DNA from: Allodiplogaster sudhausi
Lineage: Eukaryota; Nematoda; Chromadorea; Rhabditida; Diplogasteridae
NCBI GenBank assembly: GCA_945643635.1
Contig: CALZFC010000251.1
Coordinates: forward strand, 1 to 64,000
DNA: 64,000 nucleotides
Direction: 5' to 3'
Shown: one piece after another, positions 53,855 to 62,113 of the stretch
Layout of the letters: every line of letters begins with the position of its first letter
How positions within the stretch are numbered: the first letter of the stretch is position 1
Notes under the pieces: generated by a model
What the model was told of the DNA's origin: nothing
What the model saw: only the letters and a program-made list of their open reading frames with translations
Databases searched by the model: none
Translations under genes and position numbers: made by a program

Positions 53855-54541
53855 TCAGAGCAACAATACAACAGGTTGGAGTGCAAATAGAATAAAGAAC
53901 GTGAAAATAGAAATGACTAGCGAGGAGTTGCTACCAGTTCTTTCGGTAGTGGAGTTTGATTGTGGATCTTCTGTTGCTTGAGAGGATGCGGTTTGCGTGC
54001 TTGTAGTGTAGAGTGGTGTTGGCGTACTTGAATTTTCAGAACTGATTGACGTTAGAGATGTTTTCTCGGGCTTCGATGTCGTTGTGAAATCAGTTACGGT
54101 GATCGTCTTGCTGGAAGAGATCGCTGTTGAAGATGACGAAATAGTCGTCGACGGATTAGAAGTCGACAGTGGAGAAGCAGTAGTTGGCTGAAGAGTTGCG
54201 ATAGATGCGGATGTCGTAGACCGAGTAGTCTTCACGGTTCTTCACGTTCTTGCCTCGGTCGTCTTGCGGTGAGGTGGCCACCACGGGCGAGTTGTCCGGT
54301 GTGGACGTCTCGTTGTGCGCCTGTGGTGATGATGATGATGATGATGAAGATACGTTTGGAGGATGTCATAATCTCGGCTAAAGATAAGCCCATCCTCCTG
54401 AATGTCGCTCGATTCCGAACTGCTGCTCTGATATTGATTAAATATCGGCGGTGCCGCAACGACAGCAAGCGAGAGCAGAAGTTGACTGCCCAAAAGACAA
54501 AGCATAATACATGCGATTGCGAATTCTCTTGATATCACCAT
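53855..54541 (-). CDS. Poly-His, mucin-like GPI-anchored protein with in-frame stop
   Basis: Family not recognised. Reverse-strand frame from ATG at 54,541: an N-terminal hydrophobic signal (to about residue 31, ending VVAAPP), a Ser-rich acidic linker, a run of eight histidines, then a basic Thr/Arg/Pro stretch (RRTTRRPHRTTRP). A TGA at 54,244-54,242 interrupts the frame. The same frame continues at once into a Ser/Thr-rich, N- and O-glycosylation-prone domain and ends in a hydrophobic tail after GSNSS, typical of a GPI-anchor signal. Without the stop it would be about 228 residues. A 45-base GT-AG segment spanning the stop (about 54,241-54,285) would restore the frame but lacks a pyrimidine tract; otherwise this is readthrough, sequence error or pseudogenisation. 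It is convergent with PEPD, 177 bp away. Same architecture as the gene at 62,114. Confidence 0.7.
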
Positions 54542-55350
54542 CTTATATCAACCAATCGTGCAAGCACATCATATTGATAGTGAGTTTAATGACACTCAGG
54601 GTGCTGGTCAGTGGGAGCCTTTTGTGCATCTTGCCAGTTTGCATGCATCGGGCTAGATCATTTTTTTAATGGACACCCTCTCCTCCCAACTCATTGGTGC
54701 TACATTCGAACTCTTTCTTTCTCCACAGAAAAAGCCGGCCAATTTCGGTCGCCCCCTCGATATGCAGGATATGAGAGATCGTCGAACATGATTGTGCTAA
54801 TACACCGACGTTCGCCGAACATTTTTTAATGTCAAAGGAATGCTAGACGCTGATTGTGAGAGGTGAAAGAGGCGATGAAAGTACTGGAGCAACAAAATAG
54901 TTTAACGATGCAGTACAGAAAACAGAGAGCAATAGTGAAGTTGGAGAAGAAGCAGACGGTAGATTGGAAACAAAGTGGACATATTAAAAGCTTGATGAAA
55001 TGAAGGGAACCCAATTTCAATGGGTGGACAAAAGCTACAACCACGAGAAGGGAAGGGTTACTATAAAAATTGTCTTGCATACGGGCCAGTGAGTTTGGCT
55101 ATCTTCAATATTATACTTGTAAAGTGCACAAGCAGCTAACTTTTCATTTACCAGAACATGCAAAATATGCAAAACTTGATATCACGCAAGCTTCCATTTC
55201 GAAGCTGTTATGAAAATTTTGGATCTTCAACCCGGTATTTGAAAATATAATCAATAATCCAGTTCATATATTCTTTGTTCGCCACATGTACATGTCCGTA
55301 GTTTTAATTCAAGAACGTTTACAACACAAATGTGAAACAATATGCTCTCT
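54542..55350. other. Intergenic, no supported gene
   Basis: Lies upstream of the poly-His gene and downstream of the TTL gene. It contains an 82-codon hydrophobic, Cys-rich reverse ORF (54,832-55,080) and an overlapping Lys/Gln-rich forward ORF. Neither has splice context or homology I recognise. The reverse-strand AATAAA at 55,355-55,350 overlaps the stop codon of the TTL gene and may serve as its poly(A) signal. Confidence 0.6.
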
Positions 55351-56104
55351 TTATTCTCTGGACCATTGAATTTTAATGTCTTTACACGTAGAATTCAGCG
55401 AGAGATCAAAGCAAATGTTGGGCATATCCTCGGCATTTCCTCGTTTTGGCGGCAGACGGAATGTGCTGGTCGCATTGGTGGTGCATTCGCAGTTGTGTGT
55501 GATTTCGAGGTAGAAGTCCTTACCCTGTAATATACACTAAGCTTTCAGCGATATAAAGCATAATATACCTTTCCATAATAAACGATGAAAATCGTGTCCT
55601 GATTCCCTCTATTACACAGAGAAGCGCAATCAACTTACATTTCCATTGGTAGTGACCTTCGTAGCTAAGTTGTCATTGACGAGAACCGTTTGGGAGGTAC
55701 GCCAAGTGAAATTGCCTAAATGATTCTCAAGTAAGAGAAATATAATTAACTGCCATTTCATTGAATCAAATTTATGTTTTCTATAATTTAAATATGCAGA
55801 ATCAATTTTATGGTTTGGTTTCTTATAAAAGCCATCATTGGAGTGATTTATGCATGGAAATCAGTAATGCTGCTTTTAGTTAATAGTTATTTAATTCGAT
55901 GAAATTCAAAAACGGCGCCAAAAGTTTTGGAAAGCCTTGACCGTCCCACGTTGACTCGAACAACTCGACGGTGGCCGAGGTGTTCTCGACATTCGGACAC
56001 GAAAGGCCAAAGAGAGCTTCGACTCCGAAAGCGGCGGCCGGTGGAAGAAGAAGAGAAACTAAGGCCAGGAGTGCCACGACAGAGAAGACGCACAAAAATC
56101 GCAT
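55351..56104 (-). CDS. Secreted transthyretin-like (TTL) protein 1
   Basis: Nematode transthyretin-like family, a small secreted beta-sandwich protein, typically 130-150 residues; individual ligands are mostly unknown. Three exons on the reverse strand: 56,104-55,942; 55,715-55,639; 55,524-55,351, phases 1 and 0, giving 137 residues. A signal peptide (about 1-25, ending PPAAA) leads to LSCPNVENTSATVELFEST, the first TTL strands, then DNLATKVTTNGN and DFYLEITHNCE, the family hallmark (strand plus H-x-C). Further cysteines (CECTT, NICF, STCK) suggest extra disulfides. A strong acceptor TATTTTTCAG ends at 56,116, 12 bases before the ATG, consistent with trans-splicing or a 5' UTR intron. The start is set by the signal peptide. 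Intact; assignment to the family is firm, function is not. Confidence 0.88.
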
Positions 56105-56721
56105 TATTTTTCTGCCTGAAAAATATTGTCGATTTTTCAGTTAATTAATTTCGAGATAATTAAATGGATTCTCTCAAGAAGAACATTCAAAGTTGAACAG
56201 AGCCATTATTTGTTCGATTGGAAAACTAGTTCCACAAAAAATGGACAAGGGAAAAAATCTTGAATGTTGAGAAAATTAATGGGGCAAATATTAAACGAAT
56301 CTAAGCGAGACCGCCTGCAATCGAGAAAAGCACGTGAAATGATTGATTCTTTCCTCAAGTCAAAAATGATATTCCGTAATTCTTTATCGAAATATTTCAT
56401 TTCTAATTAAACTATTCACATAGTTCATGTTAAGAGTTTTGAACTACAAGTGCAAATTGATCGTTTATTTACATGCAATTTTCCCAAAAAAAATGTGAAC
56501 AATATTTTCGCTTAAGGCGGAAGAGCGAGTTGTGTGAAGTTCCAGCATCGCTACGACTGGTACCTAATAACGACGACCGATCCGAAAGCGAGAGGAACAA
56601 CCAGAAGCGCATGAAAAGCACCAGGCGAGTTCTGTATTTTCAATGATTGGAATAGAGAGAAAAATGAGGTGGAAATCTCCATCATTAATCCAATTATGAA
56701 ACGCCAACCATAATTGCAGGC

Positions 56722-56823
56722 TCCTACATATCTTCTCGCAGCTACGAGTCACTTCGAATTAACTCGTCCCATCGCGCTTCCTTCTCCAGCGACTCTGGCC
56801 AAGTCAGAGTCGGGGACGCGTGA
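56722..56823 (+). other. Possible terminal exon of an unassigned gene
   Basis: Follows an ATAATTGCAG acceptor. The frame reads 33 Ser/Arg-rich codons (SYISSRSYESLRINSS...) with C/G-ending codons as in the real genes nearby, then TGA. No convincing upstream exon was identified, so this may be chance or a decayed gene. Confidence 0.25.
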
Positions 56824-56992
56824 ACTGCTTGATTGTGTTTCATTTTCTTATTTACCGAATAAAACTTTCATGATTTCACCCATACCAAATTTTTTAACAC
56901 TTCCTATTTTCGTTCCGTCTCGTAAATCGAGCAAAGATTCCATATGTTGCCACATCTATGAATGATTAAATAAATAAATAAGTTATTGCAGG

Positions 56993-57240
56993 AATGTCAA
57001 CAGGACAGCGACGACCAGAGAGCGGGCCCCCGCAGCGTTCACAGTTGCCGCCCGGTTTCCCCTGACAGGGACCGCGACCGCAACGCGTAGCGCAGGTGCG
57101 CGCAAGCCGCTCGCGCCTACGACCCTACCACCCTCGCGCATACTGCTCGCACACGCAACACATTCGGTCAATGAGCTCTTGGACCGTCGCTGTCGGTCCA
57201 AGAGCCGCTATACGGCTTGCCTGGCTGCAGCCATCAACCT
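56993..57240. other. GC-rich island at the duplication centre
   Basis: About 250 bp of strongly GC-rich sequence in AT-rich surroundings, with open frames on both strands and no recognisable protein. It contains the perfect hairpin at 57,175-57,205. It could be an exon, a CpG-rich promoter or a structured RNA. Nothing in the sequence decides between these. Confidence 0.5.
57175..57205. repeat. Perfect 12-bp hairpin, 7-nt loop
   Basis: GCTCTTGGACCG and CGGTCCAAGAGC form a perfect 12-bp inverted repeat around TCGCTGT. It sits within 30 bp of the midpoint between the two TTL start codons (57,217). Too short for a miRNA precursor, and there is no T-run that would make it an intrinsic terminator. 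Confidence 0.9.
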
Positions 57241-57559
57241 TGTCGATATTCCCATTAGATTTCCACATCCACTAACTCCTCATTGACATATTTATTATCC
57301 AGTGTGTTCGCTTCAACATTCGAAAGACAATCAATATTTGTTGGGAAAATGTGAGGAATGTGGAAAGAATAGCATATACATAAAGATGTATACATAAAAT
57401 GATCTGAAATAATTGTGTTATATGGGAAGAATAGATCTTCCCTCACGGATTCTTATCTTCCTTTGCAAGTAGTGATCTCTGTATTTCTAACCGTCGATTT
57501 TTTCCTCAAGGTTCCACAATGACCAAGAATGTGTGTCCTGCAAACTGTGAGAAATGCTT

Positions 57560-57651
57560 AACAGATCGAATACTTACTGCTTAATTACGCTTATCGATTT
57601 GATGAATAACAGATCGTAAATTTACTTCTTTCGCTCATCGATTTGATGAAT
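57560..57651 (+). repeat. 48-bp tandem duplication
   Basis: Two units, 57,560-57,607 and 57,608-57,651, both starting AACAGATCG and ending ATCGATTTGATGAAT, with divergence in the middle. Possibly part of the TTL2 upstream region. Confidence 0.75.
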
Positions 57652-58329
57652 ACACTTCCGATGGACGATTAAATAAAGAGCATATGTAGTTCGAATCGAC
57701 GAAAGGCGCTCACTTGTTCTCTTTATGTGAAAATTTTTAAAATTTTGCTACGAATAGTATAACTATATAAGAAATAATTTCTGTTTGTTCAAGCGATTTC
57801 ATGTGTGAGAAAACGTAGCCTACATACCATTTTTCTTTGTGTGACTCTTCATGTGGAAATGTGTTTTATGACTTCTAACAATAAGCAACAGAAACATGAT
57901 ATCATTCATAATTCTTTGTTCTTCTATCTAACTTTGATGTTGGATTGCTAGAAGAAGAACGTGCTCATAGCCTTAAAGGGTGTGAATTTTGGGATTCTTG
58001 CTTTCCCACTCCAGGTTGTTTAAGCTTGGTCGAAATAATACATTAAATATTCCGCGCTGAAGTGTTCGTTACGCGACGTTTTTAGTGCTCCATAAAAAAT
58101 ATATTTGTATTTTGGCTCGTTGGACAGTATTTATTGCAAAGTAATTTACTATGATTTGACGCTAAACAGATATCATTAATTTGTGTGATGAAACAGCGAA
58201 TTGTCGCTGCATCTTTGTTCACTTGTTTGCGCTTTCCAGCAAAACCGCGATGATTACCAACGACGAATACCCATCTGAGCATTTAGTGCCTGACATGATA
58301 AACCGATTGATTGAATGATTGTTCCAGAA

Positions 58330-59255
58330 ATGCATCGCTCCTCGCTCCTTTTCTTGATTGGCGCTTCTGCGCTCTTTTCGCTGGCTTCCAGCGCGTCGCT
58401 TCCAGAGGTCTCGTTTTCTTCCGGGCAAACCATGAATGCTACCTTCTCGCTCACCTGCCCTGAAAAATGGCTCAAGAACCGCATGGCCATCGTCGAGTTG
58501 TGGGAAAACTGGTCAAACGGCGGTCAGACTTTGACGACTGTAAAAATTTTTTTTAAATAAGAATGCCGCAATATGTATTTGCATGATGATTGTGCAAGAA
58601 GTAAAAAAAGGTTATGAAATTCACATAAAAAATTATTCTTATTATTTACATATTTTATTAGCTAACTATTACTTTTTTTAATTTAATTTTTTCAGATCAC
58701 AAGTTTTTGAGCCGTCTAGAAAATGTCCTTGTGGATGGCAATAAAAAGTATACGATCTATGGCAACGCCCATAATTTAGTTCTCACGGTATAACATTTTG
58801 ACGCTATAATGATTTCAATAAAAAGTTTGTTCGTTTATGTAATTCAAATTATGGTTTCATTGTGGGCCGGAAACGGACTTATTTATATGCACAAATTACT
58901 ACTTCTAGCTTAATCTGCGGCTGTTAACTTGTTCTTCTTACAGGACAAGTACTTTCTGAAGATCATCCACACCTGCCATACGGAATGCCCAAACAGCGTC
59001 TGGTCGTACGTGTCGATCAATGAATTTCCGTGGCTCTTCGCAACGCGCAAGTACGCTGCAGAGACCATCAGTCCCATCGATCTCTCTGGCGAGCTCAACT
59101 ACCGCGATCAGAAGACAATAGGGTGGCTGTCTGTTCATGCGATGACCGAGATACTCCATCTGCAGCCATCTCCCGATGCATTTCACCACCCTCACTCGTG
59201 GCTCTCCCCTCCCCTATCCCAAGAAATTCCTACACCAATGTTTCGCTTTTGTTAA
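58330..59255 (+). CDS. Secreted transthyretin-like (TTL) protein 2, extended C-terminus
   Basis: Second TTL family member, divergent from TTL1 but sharing gene structure: exons 58,330-58,522; 58,696-58,787; 58,944-59,255, with intron phases 1 and 0 at equivalent places. Product about 198 residues: signal peptide (1-23), SLTCPEKW and AIVELWENW (compare SATVELFEST in TTL1), DGNKKYTIYG, and DKYFLKIIHTC, the TTL hallmark. The start at 58,330 is preferred over the ATG at 58,315 because a good acceptor (GATTGTTCCAG) ends two bases upstream of it. The C-terminus is about 40 residues longer than usual, Pro/His-rich; the stop is followed at 59,278 by AATAAA, supporting this end, though an unseen intron could shorten it. 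Secreted; partner unknown. Confidence 0.82.
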
Positions 59256-59277
59256 TTGGTTTTCTTCAGCACATAAG

Positions 59278-59283
59278 AATAAA
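59278..59283 (+). terminator. Poly(A) signal of TTL2
   Basis: AATAAA 23 bases after the TTL2 stop codon, followed by a T-rich stretch. Confidence 0.6.
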
Positions 59284-59960
59284 ATTTTTACAAATGAGCA
59301 CGAAAGCTTGTTCCTAATATTCAATTCTCTTGTAAACTTGCAGTTGAAATGAAGAATGAATGTCTGCCGTCGAGTATTGATGAGAGGTTAACGGTTAAAG
59401 GAGGTCCGAGGCGTATAAATAGTGTCTTGTCTTTTTCGCCTTGTTTGGTCGGGTTGTGCTAGAAACTTCGATTGTAAGCGCCCCAAAGTCACAAAAACAT
59501 TTATGCCCTGAGGAAATTAACACTGCTTTCTACTTTGAATTCCCAAATATTTTATTTTCCCGCCATTTTCAAAAATTTTTAACAGAGCAACACCGCGGCC
59601 GCTGGGGGCAACCGTGTCATGCCGATTAATTGCATACATATGGTGCGCGCAACCATCATTGGCCGGGTTTTTCTTAACACGTAGGCTCACCTGTCAGTGG
59701 TGCAAACCACAAGTTTCTGGGGAGTGAGGCGAGGGGCAGTAGCACCATTTCTGTTGATTCTTTACTCCGTTCTTTTTATCATTCCGTCCAAATCCGTCAG
59801 GGACTTCGTGGTAGGAGTTTTTCCCTTAAGATCTCCTTTAAAGAGGACAAGGAAAAATTCACCGATAGCCGGCCTCGCATTTCAGCCAAATTCTTTTCCC
59901 TTTAAACATAATATTTTAAAAAATTTGCCCAGTACTAATTTACATAAATTTGCATACTTC

Positions 59961-60020
59961 CGAAGGGCCAGGGGCCAGGCCCAAGAAATGTTGGGCCGCC
60001 CGAAGGCCCGATTGGGCCCT
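59961..60020. repeat. GC-rich block of GGGCC dyads
   Basis: Dense GGGCC/GGCCC repeats in AT-rich DNA, including a perfect 7-bp stem GGCCCAA / TTGGGCC with a 6-nt loop (59,978-59,997), and direct repeats CCGAAGGGCC and CCGAAGGCCC about 40 bp apart. Confidence 0.7.
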
Positions 60021-60681
60021 CAACTCATTGTCAGAAATTCTCACCAAATTGAAGGTAAAAACGTATACTTAACTTTTAGAAATTAGTTTATGTATAATAA
60101 ATATGGCTATGTGTACATCAAATCACATAATTTGACATGGAAATTTCATTAAAAATCGCAAAAAAAATTCAATAAAGTAAAGAGATTAGGTAAAGCTAAT
60201 ATTATTCAGTTGTAAAGTTGTGTCCTTCGTCTGTCATAGTGCACCTATTATTTCTTTATAATTACTTTATAAAAAAAAAATTTTCTGCCAGACATTTCTC
60301 AGTGGCGTGTTTACTCTTGGAGTTTGTCAATTGCGTCTTTTTGACGCTGTGCTTAATCGCTGTTCTCTTCACAGGGCACAGGAATGACTGCAAAGACAAG
60401 GTGGAATGTCAAGAGATACGGACGGCTTAAATGTCAAGCCTGTAAAAGCAGCAGAGACAGTGGGATGACGATCGATGACTACTCGATTTCTGATTCGGTA
60501 ATTGTAAGCAAAAGCTCAACAAATAATGCAGAACACATATGGACATATGTATTTCCCTCCTCTTTGATGCTGTGATTACGAAATAGTTGAGGAATTTTAC
60601 TAATTCCCCATGCTGTAGAGTTTTGCGAATGATAAAGGTTTTTCTATGGGAATAAAGAGGACAGTAAAAACAGAAGGAATT

Positions 60682-60809
60682 AAAAACTCATGTTTGAATT
60701 CGCGCTATTTTGCCCGACACAAAGAGAGCATGTATTTTAGAGAGGCAAGAACGACTATAGTACTCAGGAAGATTAAAATATATTACGATACGGTTTCGTG
60801 CTCCCTTAA
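60682..60809 (+). repeat. Dispersed repeat, copy B
   Basis: Partner of 50,226-50,359 in the same orientation. Both copies give related short peptides (LNSRCFA.HE versus LNSRYFARHK), so a decayed coding element is possible, but stops and indels separate them. Confidence 0.75.
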
Positions 60810-61649
60810 TATTTTATTCACAGCAAGACAGAAATAACTAAGAAGGATCGTTTTCATTCTTTTCTGATGGATCCTGATGCAAGCATGTGCAATTGAGCTA
60901 TGTCCGGGGTCGACGAGACTGGCAAACAAACACGAGAGAGATGCCTAGGTATTATTAGTGTGTTTGCATAGCGTTTAAAGCGACATTTGACAACTCGCGA
61001 AGAATATGTATGACACATAGCCTCATGTATGTGTCTAACGGCACCTGATGCTTCTCAAAGTGGTTCATGTTGACATTCCTGTGCGAGGAGGGCGTTCACG
61101 GGATAGGCTGTGAAGACTTCAACTCTTCATCTTTTTTTGTTATGAGGTCACACACTCTTTGTTTTATTGCTCTAAATGGCACCTCTCATGGGCTGCGTGG
61201 GCGCCCTTTTGTGCTCGGAAGACCTCCCTCCTCTTGGTTTCTTATCTCTCTGGCTCTACCGTGTCTGGCCGGGCACCTGGCCATAAGCACTTTTTCATGT
61301 GCGCCGACCATTGGAATGAAAGGCATAAGGAGAAGCGCTTATTCTGTGATCTATGCAAGACTGGGAAAGTGAAAGAAAAGCTATAGAAAGAATAAACCTA
61401 AGATAGAAGGGTTAATCGGGCTGATTATCGTCTCCAGCCAACGACTTATGTCTGTAGAAGTCATAGTGCGGGCGCAAGTCCCGGAACACTCCCCATCCTG
61501 CTGATAATGGGTGCACGTGATCTCTAATGCTGTTCAATCCTTCTTAATCCGTAAAATCGTGCGTTTTATCTTTGGTAATGGGAATTTTGTAAGTTGTAAG
61601 TTGAAAAGTGTTCAGTCGGAAGCTGAGCCGACGCCCACACTCACAATCA

Positions 61650-61760
61650 GCATTCTCTCATCTCTCTCTCCCTTTCTCTCTCTGTCTCCCTGTACATCCC
61701 TCTCTCTTTATCTCCCTCCCTCACCTATCACTCCCTCCCTCTCTATGTCTCCCTCCGGCT
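61650..61760 (+). repeat. CT/CCCT-rich low-complexity tract
   Basis: Pyrimidine-rich imperfect TCTC / CCCTCCCT repeat about 350 bp upstream of the poly-His gene start. It translates into a Ser/Pro/Leu-rich artefact. Confidence 0.85.
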
Positions 61761-61892
61761 CTTATCAGAAGGGTGTTATGGCAATAACCCGAAAGGGCGT
61801 CGTTTACTTCGATGTGCGCCACACTGTGGTGACGACAGCAAAAGTGGGCAGGCGGGCGAGAGTTGCATCTTTGTGCTCGGGGTGGCCGCGCC

Positions 61893-61900
61893 TATAAAGG
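61893..61900 (+). promoter_or_regulatory. TATA box, likely promoter of the second poly-His mucin gene
   Basis: TATAAAGG in a GC-rich setting, 220 bp upstream of the ATG. Transcription would start near 61,925. The acceptor-like AATTTAG ending at 62,111, two bases before the ATG, suggests a 5' UTR intron or trans-splice site in between. Confidence 0.5.
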
Positions 61901-62113
61901 AACGAGGCGATGCTGCGAAAAGACACATCCATTCTTCTCTTGCGAGAGCTGATCGAGCCAGTAGAATCGGGTTCGATTTTAGAATTGTGCTTAATATTTT
62001 TTTTTTTACAAATTATTTGTTCAGTACATTACTCTAAACATTAATCACTCATTAATTATATTAATTCGGTCAGATCTTGTTCAAACTACTTTTATTATAA
62101 ACCTAATTTAGGC

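Larger units (their letters stand above)
56105..58329. other. Centre of the TTL/mucin inverted duplication, unresolved
   Basis: A 2.2-kb spacer between two divergently transcribed TTL genes, so it should hold both promoters. Mostly AT-rich with a GC-rich island (about 56,993-57,240). Two positions look like plus-strand acceptors followed by exon-like composition: TTGCAG ending 56,719, with a 33-codon Ser-rich open frame to a TGA at 56,821; and TTGCAG ending about 56,991, entering the GC island, open in one frame for about 95 codons. I could not join them into a gene. A 48-bp tandem duplication lies at 57,560-57,651. Confidence 0.5.
59284..61890. other. Intergenic region with repeats, no supported gene
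   Basis: About 2.6 kb between TTL2 and the second poly-His gene. It holds a TATAAATA motif (59,414-59,421) with no gene recognised after it, a GC-rich dyad block (59,961-60,020), the second copy of a dispersed repeat and a CT-rich tract. Several ORFs of 60-130 codons lack ATG starts, splice context or recognisable domains. One frame near 61,300-61,385 has a His/Cys cluster (CADHWNERH...FCDLC) that faintly recalls a zinc-binding fragment. Confidence 0.55.

Noticed and set aside
54240..54300. A 58-bp GTGAAG...CTTCAG intron removing the stop in the poly-His gene
   Set aside because: Splicing it would shift the reading frame out of the Ser/Thr-rich domain and reach a stop soon after.
54832..55080. 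82-codon hydrophobic Cys-rich reverse ORF
   Set aside because: No family resemblance, signal-peptide cleavage pattern or splice context; the opposite strand is equally plausible, so it is probably chance.
57680..57710. GTTCGAATC resembling a tRNA B box
   Set aside because: No matching A box, acceptor stem or cloverleaf around it.
59697..60086. 129-codon ORF
   Set aside because: It starts at GTG rather than ATG, crosses the GC-rich dyad block, and shows no recognisable domain or codon bias like the real genes.
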